A program made the translations under genes and the position numbers. Positions 15,456-24,373 of a stretch of DNA of 64,000 nucleotides are shown in pieces. Numbering within the stretch: position 1 is the first letter of the stretch; every line of letters starts with the position of its first letter. The notes under the pieces are model-generated. The model searched no databases. It was not told where the DNA came from and saw only the letters and a list, made by a program, of their open reading frames with translations. This DNA is from Methylobacterium soli (GTDB lineage: Bacteria; Pseudomonadota; Alphaproteobacteria; Rhizobiales; Beijerinckiaceae). The stretch lies in assembly GCF_008806385.1 (NCBI RefSeq), contig NZ_VZZK01000029.1, forward strand, positions 1 to 64,000, read 5' to 3'.

Positions 15456-15490
15456 ATCGTCCGCTGATCATCGACAGCTTCGCGGGCGGC
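15452..15490 (+). pseudogene. 5' remnant of a DNA (cytosine-5) methyltransferase
   Basis: Thirteen codons, from a GTG that overlaps the previous stop, read VNRPLIIDSFAGG. This is the standard opening of phage-borne C5 DNA methyltransferases, where motif I (the DxFAGxGG SAM-binding loop) starts within the first ten residues. After the second Gly the frame runs into the antisense of an unrelated gene, so the catalytic body is gone. I infer a deletion or replacement joint at about 15490. Confidence 0.55.
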
Positions 15491-15492
15491 GC

Positions 15493-15753
15493 TCAGTTGT
15501 TCAGTGAGCGCGGTGGCCCAAGCGCCATGGTCTGTGCCTTGATTTCTATCAGCCGTATCAACTTGTCGTCCGCGCCTTCCGCACGCCAGCCCTCAATCGC
15601 GGCTCGAAGAAAGCCACCGAATTCTTCGCGCTTCATCACCCCTTGCTTCTCCAAGAAGGTGATCAGGACATTCAAAATAGCGACTGTGGCGTTGTCGGTT
15701 GCGGCGATCGTTTCAGCTTGTGATGGCGTCATCGCGAGCTCCGAATCGATCAT
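15493..15753 (-). CDS. Small hypothetical protein (86 aa)
   Basis: Begins MIDSELAMTPSQAETIAATD and reads as a compact helical protein (NATVAILNVLITFLEKQGV, EEFGGFLRAAIEGW). No signal peptide or clear membrane helix. It lies opposite to its neighbours, exactly where the methyltransferase body should be, and its base composition is lower in GC, so it may be a later insertion. Family unknown. Confidence 0.5.
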   Translation of the reverse strand: MIDSELAMTPSQAETIAATDNATVAILNVLITFLEKQGVMKREEFGGFLRAAIEGWRAEGADDKLIRLIEIKAQTMALGPPRSLNN

Positions 15754-15823
15754 CAGAGCGAGAAAGATAGTCGCGCCTTTTCCTCACCTGAAGCCCGCGG
15801 AAGCGGACATATGCCTCCCCAGG

Positions 15824-15904
15824 ATGACCCGTGCCGAGGCGCGCGAGATGGCGGACGATTTGCGCAGCGCAGCGGGTCGGGCTGAGGGGAGGATCAGGAC
15901 GTGA
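15824..15904 (+). CDS. Possible 26-residue peptide
   Basis: The frame reads MTRAEAREMADDLRSAAGRA and ends RIRT, an amphipathic helix. Its TGA overlaps the GTG of the next gene (GTGA). There is no well-spaced ribosome site. It may instead be the surviving end of a larger gene, since the frame is open for at least 160 bases upstream. Confidence 0.3.
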   Translation: MTRAEAREMADDLRSAAGRAEGRIRT

Positions 15905-16200
15905 ACGCTGTCCCCGAAGGTCAACTCACTGGCGGACATGCCGAGAACATGACGGTCTGCCCGGTCCGAATCGGGAACAAACCCGCGCAGGACGACGCAC
16001 CACCTGGCGCCTGGACCCTCACCACAACCCGCAGCCCCGACGGCATGGTCGATCTCACGACGACCATCGCCACCGAGGGCGAGCCGATGATCGTGGTGCT
16101 GCGCCTGACCCGCGAGGAGGCCCGAGCCCATGCTCGGGGCGTGATGGCTGCGGCGGGGGATGCGTTGGAGCGGACGTTTGGAGGGGAGGAGCAGCAGTGA
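15901..16200 (+). CDS. Small prophage protein (99 aa)
   Basis: GTG start overlapping the preceding stop. It reads as a small alpha/beta protein (WTLTTTRSPDGMVDLTTTIA, then MIVVLRLTREEARAHARGV). No enzyme motif. The end overlaps the excisionase-like gene by GTGA, so it belongs to the same transcription unit as the integrase module. Function unknown. Confidence 0.5.
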   Translation: MNAVPEGQLTGGHAENMTVCPVRIGNKPAQDDAPPGAWTLTTTRSPDGMVDLTTTIATEGEPMIVVLRLTREEARAHARGVMAAAGDALERTFGGEEQQ

Positions 16201-16619
16201 GTGCCGTATCGCGTGAGGACATCTCCGACGACACCCCGCTGCGCCTCGCAACGGCGGCGGTGCTCGCCTTCCCGGGTGGCGGGATGACCGCTTCCGGCCT
16301 CCGACGTGAAGCCGCCCGCGGACGCCTAGCCATCGAGCGGATTGCGGGCAAAGACTACACCACGCTTGCAGCGATAGCCGAGATGAGAGCCCTATGCCGC
16401 GCCGCTCCGAAGGTCCTCACCTCAAACTTGAGCGAGCCGAGGTCGACGCGACCGGCAAGATCACCCGCCACGCCAGTTGGATCATCCGCGACGGCAAGCG
16501 GAAAGTCCGCACTGGATGCCGCGCGGATGAGGCTCGCGAAGCTCAGAAGCGGCTCGCCGCCTACATCACCGAACAGCACGCACCCGCTCGCGAACGCGAC
16601 CGTCACCCGTCTCAGGTAG
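16197..16619 (+). CDS. Excisionase-like DNA-binding protein overlapping the integrase
   Basis: A 140-residue frame from GTG at 16197. The N-terminal 65 residues contain MTASGLRREAARGRLAIERI followed by AGKDYTTLAAIAEM, the winged-helix pattern of MerR/Xis-type proteins that help integrase in excision. Its last 75 residues share 226 bases, in another frame, with the start of the integrase. That tail is Ser/Pro/Arg-rich with a helix (SALDAARMRLAKLRS) and looks like a normal flexible tail, so the double-coding stretch may be real. If the tail were spurious the domain would still be complete by about 16394. Confidence 0.6.
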   Translation: MSAVSREDISDDTPLRLATAAVLAFPGGGMTASGLRREAARGRLAIERIAGKDYTTLAAIAEMRALCRAAPKVLTSNLSEPRSTRPARSPATPVGSSATASGKSALDAARMRLAKLRSGSPPTSPNSTHPLANATVTRLR

Positions 16620-17557
16620 ACGTGGCGGACGTGATCTCTGTCTACGTGGACGACGTGACGGCCCGCCTGAAGCGACCCCGCGAGATCGCCGCGCGCCTCG
16701 GCCGCGTGCTTGAGCACTTCGGCGACAAGAAGCTGAGCACGGTGACCGGCGCTTCGTGTCGAGCCTACGCGACTGCCCGAGGCAATTCGGGCGCGGCGCG
16801 GCGCGAGCTCGAGGATTTCCGAGCGGCGATCAACCACTACCACCACGAGGGATTCCTTGAGGTACCGGTCGCCGTCGTGCTGCCGGAGAAGGGCGCATCA
16901 CGCGAGCGCTGGCTGACCCGATCCGAGGTCGCCCGGCTGATCTGGGCCGCCTGGCGCTACAAGGAAGTCCAGAAAGGATATCCGACTGGCCGGCGCTCGC
17001 GGCGCCACGTCGCCCGGTTCATCCTGGTCGCGCTCTACACGGGCACCCGGGCTGGTGCGATCTGTGGCGCGGCAATTCGGCCGACCGTCGGCAGCGGGTT
17101 CGTCGATCTCGACCAGGGCATGTTCTACCGCCGTGCGCCGGGCTCGCGCGAGACGAAGAAGCGGCAGCCGCCGATCCGGATGCACCCGCGTCTACTCGCT
17201 CATCTGCGTCGGTGGGAGCGTCTCGGCATTTCCAGCAAGTGGGTCGTGGAGTGGCAGGGACAGAAGGTGGGCCGGATCAATAAGGCGTTTCGCGCGGCTC
17301 GTACCGACGCCGGCCTCGGCCCAGACGTGATCCCGCATTCCCTTCGACACACGGCGGCGACGGTCCTCCTGCAGAACGGCTGCCCAGCGTGGGAGGCCGC
17401 CGGCTACCTCGGCATGACCCTGGAGGTGCTGGAGGGAATCTACGGCCACCACCACCCCGACCACTTCGGCGGAGCAGTCCAAGCCATCGGGACGCGGAAA
17501 ACGTCCCACCGGGACGCTTTCAACGGAACCGAACGCGAACGGAGGGCCGCGAGATGA
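16394..17557 (+). CDS. int: Prophage tyrosine integrase
   Basis: A 387-residue site-specific recombinase that inserts and removes the prophage. Catalytic residues are visible: Arg in LYTGTRAGAI (about residue 217), HxxR in PHSLRHTAATVL (about 314-325), and the nucleophile Tyr in LEGIYGHHHPDH (about 349). The N-terminal 70 residues (KITRHASWIIRDGKRKVRTG) form the arm-binding region, followed by a SAM-like core-binding domain. It ends 43 bases before the proline-tRNA fragment, the usual place for an integrase that targets a tRNA 3' end. It shares 226 bases with the excisionase-like gene. Confidence 0.85.
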   Translation: MPRRSEGPHLKLERAEVDATGKITRHASWIIRDGKRKVRTGCRADEAREAQKRLAAYITEQHAPARERDRHPSQVDVADVISVYVDDVTARLKRPREIAARLGRVLEHFGDKKLSTVTGASCRAYATARGNSGAARRELEDFRAAINHYHHEGFLEVPVAVVLPEKGASRERWLTRSEVARLIWAAWRYKEVQKGYPTGRRSRRHVARFILVALYTGTRAGAICGAAIRPTVGSGFVDLDQGMFYRRAPGSRETKKRQPPIRMHPRLLAHLRRWERLGISSKWVVEWQGQKVGRINKAFRAARTDAGLGPDVIPHSLRHTAATVLLQNGCPAWEAAGYLGMTLEVLEGIYGHHHPDHFGGAVQAIGTRKTSHRDAFNGTERERRAAR

Positions 17558-17600
17558 TGCGCGCCGCTGAGGAAATCCGCGCACGTTCGTGCGGGAAACG

Positions 17601-17647
17601 CGTTCGGGACGTGGGGGTCGCAGGTTCAAATCCTGCCACTCCGACCA
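17601..17647 (+). other. attR: 3' fragment of a tRNA-Pro(CGG) gene
   Basis: The sequence matches the 3' half of a proline tRNA: anticodon loop TTCGGGA (anticodon CGG), the 3' strand of the anticodon stem, variable loop, T-arm GCAGG-TTCAAAT-CCTGC, acceptor strand CACTCCG, discriminator A and CCA (17645-17647). The 5' half does not precede it; the bases just upstream do not pair as an anticodon stem or D-arm. It is the bacterial side of a phage attachment site, so the element lies to the left. The intact tRNA copy (attL) is not found in the window, so the left border is outside it or lost. Confidence 0.7.
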
Positions 17648-18004
17648 ATCTTTCCCGAGACTGAGCGGATCCCCCATGCAGGGTGTGGGGTGGATCGCTC
17701 GTCGATCCCCTTGCTGAATCGCGCGATCGTGGCGCAACCGTCCTGGCCGGAACGGCGGCCGGTTCTGCCGGGCGCCATCGCGGGCAGTCGGCGGCAGGCC
17801 GGGCGGCGGTCGACGGCGCCCAGCCTGCCCATCGAGCCAGCCTGAGGAGGGCGACGGCGCGACCGCGCCAACCTGTCTCGGAGTGATTGCCGGATCGTTT
17901 ACGCCGGTCGCCGATCACTGCCGGGCGGCGGGACGGCGCGGGAGGCCGCCATCGGACGCCCGACCTCACGGGCGCCCGGCCTGGGCCTCATGCGGCGCCC
18001 GGCA
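17648..18004. other. Intergenic region right of the attachment site
   Basis: About 350 bases of GC-rich DNA between the tRNA fragment and the next gene. Short frames on both strands lack ribosome sites and have shadow-like compositions. I see no RNA gene, repeat or clear promoter in it. Confidence 0.4.
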
Positions 18005-18340
18005 TCACCGCGCCGCACGGGGCTGGAGCGGACCCGTCACCCCGTCGCCTCGATCCTCGATGAAGACGATCATGCGGGGGCGCGTGAGGAAGGTGAGACC
18101 GCCCAGGCCCGCCCCGCCGATCAGCCACAGGACGGCCGCGAGCGCGGCGCCGGAGGCGGAGCCCAGGGGCATGCCGGTTCCGGCCGCCGCGGCCATGCCG
18201 GCACCGGCGCCGGTGATGGCGGCCTCGACATAGGCCCAGAGCCACCACACGGTCAGGCCGTTGAAGCCGACGAACGCCCACTTGCAGAAATTGCCCACAA
18301 CGCCACGCTTACGCGTGACCACCCGATACACCGATGTCAT
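18005..18340 (-). CDS. Small membrane protein (111 aa)
   Basis: Starts MTSVYRVVTRKRGVVG after a GGA-rich ribosome site. There are two membrane regions: one around FNGLTVWWLWAYVEAAI (about 23-39) with Gly/Ala-rich sequence after it, and one at AALAAVLWLIGGAGLGGL (about 66-83), followed by a basic stretch (TRPRMIVFIEDR). No transporter or enzyme motif is visible. It is the first chromosomal gene next to the prophage on this side. Confidence 0.6.
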   Translation of the reverse strand: MTSVYRVVTRKRGVVGNFCKWAFVGFNGLTVWWLWAYVEAAITGAGAGMAAAAGTGMPLGSASGAALAAVLWLIGGAGLGGLTFLTRPRMIVFIEDRGDGVTGPLQPRAAR

Positions 18341-18466
18341 CCCGGTCCTTTGCCCGCTCAATGCGTGGGCGCTATGGCGCGGAAATGGGCATGCGAGATA
18401 GGGCGTGGATGGCAAAGCTGGATTGCCGGAACCGCTGGCGCGATGGGTTATCGCGCCCCGCGCGGG

Positions 18467-18667
18467 CTACGGCTTGCCGGCCCCGTCCTCGGGGCCGGAC
18501 TCGCCGCGGGCGGCCGCCTCGGCTTCGGTGCCGGCCCGCTCCATCGGCCCGTCCTGGGCACGGACCTTGCCGGTCGTCGTGTCCTGCGGGCTGTTGGCAA
18601 GCCCCTCGCTCTCGGGCTTGCCCGCGGGCATCCGCTGGGCCTGCGTGTCGGTCTTGTCGTCGGGCAT
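18467..18667 (-). CDS. Small disordered protein (66 aa)
   Basis: A strong GAGGAG site precedes MPDDKTDTQAQRMPAGKPES. The whole chain is rich in Gly, Glu, Ala, Lys and Pro and lacks hydrophobic segments, so it is likely unstructured, like small stress-related proteins of this bacterial group. No function recognised. Confidence 0.5.
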   Translation of the reverse strand: MPDDKTDTQAQRMPAGKPESEGLANSPQDTTTGKVRAQDGPMERAGTEAEAAARGESGPEDGAGKP

Positions 18668-18726
18668 GCGGCTCTCCTCGCATGCCAACGCGGCACGCGG
18701 AGCCCGCGATCCCCGAAGGCCCGCCG

Positions 18727-19047
18727 CTACGCGGTGACTTGCGCCGGCCCCAGGAACTGCACCCAGAGGCGGGCGCCGTCCTGGCCCTGCTTCCGGCAGG
18801 TCACGCGGGCCAGTCGATCGTCGCAGGCGACGCCGACGGACAGAACGAAATGCTCGGGAATTCCGGCAGCGCTCATCAGTTCGAGGCACGCGCCCGCATC
18901 GTCATCGTCGCGCATGTGACAGCCGATGATCTCGCTCCCGAGCAGGATCTTGGCGGTGATGGGGGCGCTGACGCGCAAATCGGCTCGGTCTGGCTGCAAG
19001 CGCAGGCTCCTGTCCGTTTTGTGTGACGGCGCCCTTATGACCTCCAA
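18727..19047 (-). CDS. PilZ-like small protein (106 aa)
   Basis: The order of strands (RADLRVSAPITAKILLG, then GACLELMSAAGIPEHFVLSV, then RLARVTCRKQGQDGARLWVQF) resembles a minimal PilZ domain, although the RxxxR and D/NxSxxG c-di-GMP motifs are not convincing. The only upstream start codon in frame is TTG. If it is a PilZ relative it may not bind c-di-GMP. Confidence 0.5.
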   Translation of the reverse strand: MEVIRAPSHKTDRSLRLQPDRADLRVSAPITAKILLGSEIIGCHMRDDDDAGACLELMSAAGIPEHFVLSVGVACDDRLARVTCRKQGQDGARLWVQFLGPAQVTA

Positions 19048-19136
19048 GCATGACGAAAGCTTGACCGTACGGCCGGGTACCGAGCCCGGTCCCGCGCCGC
19101 CCGATCCCGATCCGCGCCGAGAGCCCGATTGGGCGA

Positions 19137-19328
19137 TCAGGGAGCGGGCTGCAGCAGGTCGTCGAGCGCCCGCCGAACCGCCTCGAGTCCGGCCGCCGCC
19201 GCGATCTCGCAGGGGCGAAGCTTCGGAAGGCGCGGATCGGCTCGCGCAGGGCGCCGCTCGGCGCCCTGCCGCCTCGGCGTCAGCGGCGCCGCATCGGGGG
19301 CGGCAGAATCCGCGAGGGCGTTCGTCAT
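19137..19328 (-). CDS. Possible small protein (63 aa)
   Basis: An open frame reading MTNALADSAAPDAAPLTPRR and ending ALDDLLQPAP, with a short Ala-rich helix (CEIAAAAGLEAVRRALDDLL). There is no clear ribosome site, and GC-rich DNA readily gives such frames. Listed because the helix and the intergenic position make a gene possible. Confidence 0.3.
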   Translation of the reverse strand: MTNALADSAAPDAAPLTPRRQGAERRPARADPRLPKLRPCEIAAAAGLEAVRRALDDLLQPAP

Positions 19329-19415
19329 TCCAATCCGTCTCCGGCTCCCCCGACGGGGATGTCGAAGATTACCAGCGCGTCAGTGGATCCTTCAGGGCTC
19401 AGACGGTGTAGGGCA

Positions 19416-19439
19416 CCCGCCCCTTTCGGGGGATGCGGG
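19416..19439 (-). terminator. Hairpin after the ABC-oxidase operon
   Basis: An inverted repeat with outer arms CCCGC and GCGGG and inner arms CCCC and GGGG around TTTC lies 40 bases beyond the stop of the last gene of the leftward operon. There is no T-run, so it would be an imperfect intrinsic terminator or an mRNA-end stabiliser. Confidence 0.35.
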
Positions 19440-19478
19440 ATTGGAGCCCGAGACCATGCGCGCCGGGAACCGCGCGGC

Positions 19479-20249
<771 letters not shown>

Positions 20250-20261
20250 GAAATCATGCTC

Positions 20262-21107
20262 TCAGCGGATCTGGAAGCGCCGCTCCATGCGGGCGGTCCA
20301 GCGGTCGATCGGGTAGCAGTAGAGGAAGAAGCAGAGCAGGGCGAAGCCGTAGAGCGGCGCGAACAATTCGGGCCGCCCGCCCTCGGCGGCGTGGACCTGG
20401 GCGGTCAGGGTCAGCATCTCCGAGACGCCGACGATCGAGGCCTGCACGGTCGCCATCGCCACGAGGGCGTAGATGTTCATCCAGGGCGGCAGCATCCGCT
20501 TGACGCATTGGGGCAGGATGATCCGCCACAGGATCTGGCGGCGGGTGAAGGCCAGGGATTCGGCCGCCTCCCACTGCGTGGCGGGCACGGAGCGGACCGC
20601 CCCGCGCACGACCTCGGCGACGTTGGCCATCACCGGCAGGGAGAACCCGAAGGTCGCCTTGACCCAATCCGGCAACGGGATGCGCAGGCCCAGCACCGTC
20701 ACCTGGAACGGCACCAGGAACATCACGAAGAACAGCAGCACCAGCCAGGGCGCGTTGCGGAAGAACTGCGTCACCGCCCAGGCGGCCCGGCGCAGCACCG
20801 GCTGCTCGGACAGGATCGCGAGGCCGAGCCCGACGCCCGCGACCGTGCCGATCAGCATCGCCAGAAGCGAGATCGCGATGTTGAAGGCGAAGCCCGTGAG
20901 GAGGAGCGGCGCCCATTTGACGATGACCGCCAGCGGCGAGAGCTGGGGCGCGCCGGCCTGCGCCCAGGCCGAGCCGGCGGCCAGCACCGCGCCGAGGCCG
21001 AGGAGCAACCCGTGCCGTCCGCGCAGGCGCGGGGCGAAGCGCGTCGGGACGACGCGGAACGGGTGAAGGACCGGGAGCACGTCGCGTCCGTCGGACCGGT
21101 CGCTCAT
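20262..21107 (-). CDS. Polar amino-acid ABC permease (system 1, second subunit)
   Basis: A 281-residue inner-membrane permease of the HisM/GlnP type. About five membrane helices follow a longer than usual N-terminus with a signal-like segment (LLLGLGAVLAAGSAWA). The cytoplasmic EAA loop is EAAESLAFTRRQILWRIILP. The start overlaps the stop of its partner permease by ATGA. Together with that partner it forms the membrane channel for the SBP at 21953. Confidence 0.8.
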   Translation of the reverse strand: MSDRSDGRDVLPVLHPFRVVPTRFAPRLRGRHGLLLGLGAVLAAGSAWAQAGAPQLSPLAVIVKWAPLLLTGFAFNIAISLLAMLIGTVAGVGLGLAILSEQPVLRRAAWAVTQFFRNAPWLVLLFFVMFLVPFQVTVLGLRIPLPDWVKATFGFSLPVMANVAEVVRGAVRSVPATQWEAAESLAFTRRQILWRIILPQCVKRMLPPWMNIYALVAMATVQASIVGVSEMLTLTAQVHAAEGGRPELFAPLYGFALLCFFLYCYPIDRWTARMERRFQIR

Positions 21108-21853
21108 CGTCCGTATCCGGGGATGCGCAGGGCCCGCTCCCAGCGATGCATGATCCAGACGAGCACGCCGACGAGGATCCCGTAGGTGGCGAGCAGCACG
21201 CACATCATCTCGAAGACGTTCTGCGATTCCGACCAGATCTGCTTGACCGCGTAGAGGGTCTCCGGGACCGCGATCGCGTAGGCGAGGGTCGTGGTCTTCA
21301 GGAGATTGATGAGGTTGTTGTTCAGGGCCGGCAGGCAGATGCGCAGGGCAAGCGGCAGGATGATGAACAGGTAGGCCTTGAGGCGGGTATAGCCGAGGGA
21401 CTCGGCGGCCTCGACGGTGGTCTTCGGAACGGCCTCGATGCCGGAGCGGAAGATCTCGACGTTGAAGGCGCCGGCGAACAGCGACAGCGAGATGATCGCC
21501 CACTGGACGTTGTTGAGGATCGGCTCGCGCAGGCCCGAGGCGCTCTCGGCCGCCGGCAGCAGGGTGCCGAGGCCGAAATAGAAGAAGAAGATCTGCACCA
21601 GCGGCGGCGTGTTGCGGAAGAGCACGACATAGCCGTTGACGAGGCCGCGCAGGGTCCGCGAGGGGCCGCTCTGCAGGAGCGCCCCGACCGCGCCGATGAC
21701 CAGGCTGACGAGGATCGTGCTGATGCCGAGGAAGAGCGTCGTCTTCAAACCGTTGAGATAGCGCTGGAAATCGTAGGAATCGTAGAACACCGTGAAGTTG
21801 AGGCCGGTGCTCTCGTAGAGACGCTGGAACCAGTCCGGGATGACATCCATCAA
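21104..21853 (-). CDS. Polar amino-acid ABC permease (system 1, first subunit)
   Basis: A 249-residue permease with a long periplasmic start, then about five membrane helices; the EAA loop is EAAESLGYTRLKAYLFIILP followed by LNNNLINLLKTTTLAYAIAV, typical of glutamate/histidine-type importers. It overlaps the second permease by ATGA and lies about 100 bases after the binding-protein gene. Permease pairs of this type work as heterodimers. Confidence 0.8.
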   Translation of the reverse strand: MMDVIPDWFQRLYESTGLNFTVFYDSYDFQRYLNGLKTTLFLGISTILVSLVIGAVGALLQSGPSRTLRGLVNGYVVLFRNTPPLVQIFFFYFGLGTLLPAAESASGLREPILNNVQWAIISLSLFAGAFNVEIFRSGIEAVPKTTVEAAESLGYTRLKAYLFIILPLALRICLPALNNNLINLLKTTTLAYAIAVPETLYAVKQIWSESQNVFEMMCVLLATYGILVGVLVWIMHRWERALRIPGYGR

Positions 21854-21952
21854 GCAACTCTCGGCGGCCGGGGGGCAGGCCCCCGGCTCAGGTTGACGAT
21901 TCCGGCCCGGGCAGCCCGGCGCGGCGCCGGGCCCCCGCGCGGGCGCTCGGCC

Positions 21953-22783
21953 TCAATTGGTGGCGTTCTTGTACTTCTCGTGCATCGCCTTCGAGTAATC
22001 CGTCGGCTCGATGCCCCACTTCTTCTCCTCCGCGACGACGAACCCGGTCTTCATCCAGTCCTTGGTCGTGGTCTCGAGGAGCGCCTGCAGGGTAGAATTG
22101 CCGGGCGCCACCGCCATGATCCACGGGGCCTCGAGCACGCCCTTCAGCGGCATGGCGTATTCGGCCTTCCACTCCTCGTCGAGCAGGCGGCCCTGGATGA
22201 AGGTCTGGTCGTAGAGATAGCCGACGCAATTGCCCTGCTTGAGCGCGAAGAGCGGCTTCTCCGACCCGTCGAAGGCGACGATCTCCGCCCCGTAGGTGCG
22301 GGCGATGTCCTTGTTGTACCAGGCGCCCGAGGTGGCGCAGACGGGCTTGCCCTTCAGCTCGGCCCAATCCTTGATGCCCGACTTCTTGGGCAGCAGCACG
22401 TTGACGAAGTCCGAGTAATATTGCGGGTCGATCGCCTGGACGACCCGGCGGCGCTCGGGCTTGTCCGAGACCGTCGCGATCAGGAGGTCGACCTTGCCCT
22501 GCTGCAGGAACTCGATCCGGTTCGAGGAGACCACGGGCACGAGTTCGAGCTTGACGCCGAGACGCTTGGCGACGTCGGCCGCGAGATCCGGCTCGATGCC
22601 GATGATGGTGCCGCTCGGGTCACGGAAGCCGAAGGGCTTGTAATCCGCCTTGACGCCGACGACGAGCGTTCCGCGCTGCTTGATCGCGTCGACGCCGTCG
22701 GCGGCACCGGCCGTCCCGAGGCCGAAGCCGAGCCCTGACAGGATTGCGGCCGCGTGGATCAGGGCACAGGTCGTCTTACGCAT
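21953..22783 (-). CDS. ABC transporter substrate-binding protein, family 3 (system 1)
   Basis: A 276-residue periplasmic protein with a signal peptide (MRKTTCALIHAAAILSGLGF, cleavage near AGAA). Strand and loop patterns are those of family 3 amino-acid receptors: GTLVVGVKADYKPFGFRDPS, then the Arg-containing ligand segment SDKPERRRVVQAIDPQYYSD, and GVLEAPWIMAVAPG. I use the start closest to the signal peptide; the same frame is open 15 codons upstream. It captures the ligand for the following permeases. Confidence 0.8.
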   Translation of the reverse strand: MRKTTCALIHAAAILSGLGFGLGTAGAADGVDAIKQRGTLVVGVKADYKPFGFRDPSGTIIGIEPDLAADVAKRLGVKLELVPVVSSNRIEFLQQGKVDLLIATVSDKPERRRVVQAIDPQYYSDFVNVLLPKKSGIKDWAELKGKPVCATSGAWYNKDIARTYGAEIVAFDGSEKPLFALKQGNCVGYLYDQTFIQGRLLDEEWKAEYAMPLKGVLEAPWIMAVAPGNSTLQALLETTTKDWMKTGFVVAEEKKWGIEPTDYSKAMHEKYKNATN

Positions 22784-22968
22784 GGGATCACGCCTTTCTG
22801 GATGAATTCGGGGGCTGGAACCTCGCAACGTCGATTGCGAGGATCGACGCTTGCCGCGCCGAGTGCAACGGCTGACTGCGCTTCACCGGTGCGGTGCCGA
22901 CCGATTGTATACAAGCAAGGCAGAGGCCAGCGGCCGCGCCCGACCGGCCTCCCCTGCGGCGGGGCGCC

Positions 22969-24138
22969 CTAGCGGAAGCGGCCGAGCGCGAAGGGCGCGA
23001 GGTCGACGGGGCTTCGCCCCCGCGCGAGCAACCCGGCCACCGCCTCGCCGATGCCGGCGGAATGCTTGAAGCCGTGGCCCGAACAGGCGGAGACGACGAG
23101 GATGCGGTCCTGCTCCGGGTGCCGGTCGATGATGAAGCCGCGGTCCGGCGTCACGGTGTAGAGGCAGGCCGCCGCCTGCGCGACCTCCGGCGTCGCGCCG
23201 GCCAGCCGCCCCTGCACGTGCTGGCGATACATCTCGGCCGATTCGGCCGCGCTCACCATCCGGTCGACCGCGTCGGCCGTGGTGGAGGCGGCGTATTGCT
23301 CGGTCGCGACCTTGATCCGGCGCTCGCCGGGCATCGGCGGGAAGCCGTAGAAATAATCGACCTCCCGCGGCCCGTGCATCCAGATGAAGACCGGCGCGTC
23401 GGGCCCGAAGGGCGTCGTGTCGTCGAGGGCGTACCAGTGCAGGACCTGCCGGTTGACCGCGAGCAGCCGTCCGAAGGGATCGCCGAGGAGGGGCGCTGCC
23501 CAGGCGCCTGCCGCCACGACCACCCGGTCGGCTCGGAGCGTGCCGTCCGGGGTCTCGATGCGCACGCCCGCGCCGTCCTGCGCGATCGCGCGGACATCCG
23601 TGCCCGTGCGGATCTCGGCCCCGTGCGCCACCGCCTGCGCCAGCTGCGCGGCAATGCAGCGCTCCGGCGCGACGTAGCCGCCGCCGGGCTCGAAATAGGC
23701 CTTCTCGTCGCCGGCGAGGTTCAGGAATTGCGGGAATTGCCGGGCGACCGCGCGCCCGTCGAGCACCGCGTGCGGGATACCGGACGCCTCCGCCACCGCG
23801 ACCGAACGCGCCACGAAATCCGGCTTGCCATGGTGCAGGGTCTCGCCCTGGCCCGGGGACAGGACCAGCACGCCGCAGGAGGTGAGCAGGGTCTCGCCGG
23901 TTGCCGCCTCGAGCTCGCGCCAGATGCGGTGAGAGGCGAGGACGAAGGGCACGTAATCGCCGCCTTCGCCGACGGCCTGGCGGGTGATCCGGGTCTCGCC
24001 GTGGCTCGAGCCCAGCGCGTGGGGCGGCGCGAAGCGATCGAGACCGACGACCTCCGCCCCGCTCCGGGCGAGCTGGTACAGGACGGCGCTGCCCATGGCG
24101 CCGAGGCCAACCACCGCGACATCGACCCGCTCACGCAT
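22969..24138 (-). CDS. FAD amine oxidase of the sarcosine / N-methyltryptophan oxidase family
   Basis: A 389-residue monomeric flavoenzyme, the normal length for SolA or monomeric sarcosine oxidase, which oxidise N-methyl amino acids to the amino acid, formaldehyde and peroxide. The dinucleotide motif is VVGLGAMGSAVLYQLA (about residues 9-24), followed by the acid ending the next strand (VVGLDRF) and the family's SSHGETRITR. The Cys that covalently carries FAD is in SACSGHGFKHS (about residue 351). Formaldehyde would be useful to a methylotroph. It is coded between the second transporter's enzyme genes and system 1, so its substrate is likely an imported N-substituted amino acid. Confidence 0.75.
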   Translation of the reverse strand: MRERVDVAVVGLGAMGSAVLYQLARSGAEVVGLDRFAPPHALGSSHGETRITRQAVGEGGDYVPFVLASHRIWRELEAATGETLLTSCGVLVLSPGQGETLHHGKPDFVARSVAVAEASGIPHAVLDGRAVARQFPQFLNLAGDEKAYFEPGGGYVAPERCIAAQLAQAVAHGAEIRTGTDVRAIAQDGAGVRIETPDGTLRADRVVVAAGAWAAPLLGDPFGRLLAVNRQVLHWYALDDTTPFGPDAPVFIWMHGPREVDYFYGFPPMPGERRIKVATEQYAASTTADAVDRMVSAAESAEMYRQHVQGRLAGATPEVAQAAACLYTVTPDRGFIIDRHPEQDRILVVSACSGHGFKHSAGIGEAVAGLLARGRSPVDLAPFALGRFR

Positions 24139-24373
24139 ACCCGCTTCCCGTTCCTGTCCAGATTCTGCCGCGAAGGTCTTTTTTCGCTGTGCGTCGAGTC
24201 ACGTAGCCCGGAGCAAATCCAGGCCGAACCCACCGGGCTGCCCGGCCGCATCTGCCTCGCCCGCAACCCGCGGGCGTTCGGCAAATCCCGTACCAGCCCG
24301 GCACCGCCCAGCCGGCCCGGAACCGACGGCGCCATCGCGGGGCGCGCCGGGGACCGCCTCCGGCATCAAGGCC

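Noticed and set aside
17520-17969. Leftward frames containing GFEPATPTSRTRF and WQDLNLRPP
   Set aside because: These strings are well-known false translations of tRNA 3' ends and come from the tRNA-Pro fragment, not from a gene.
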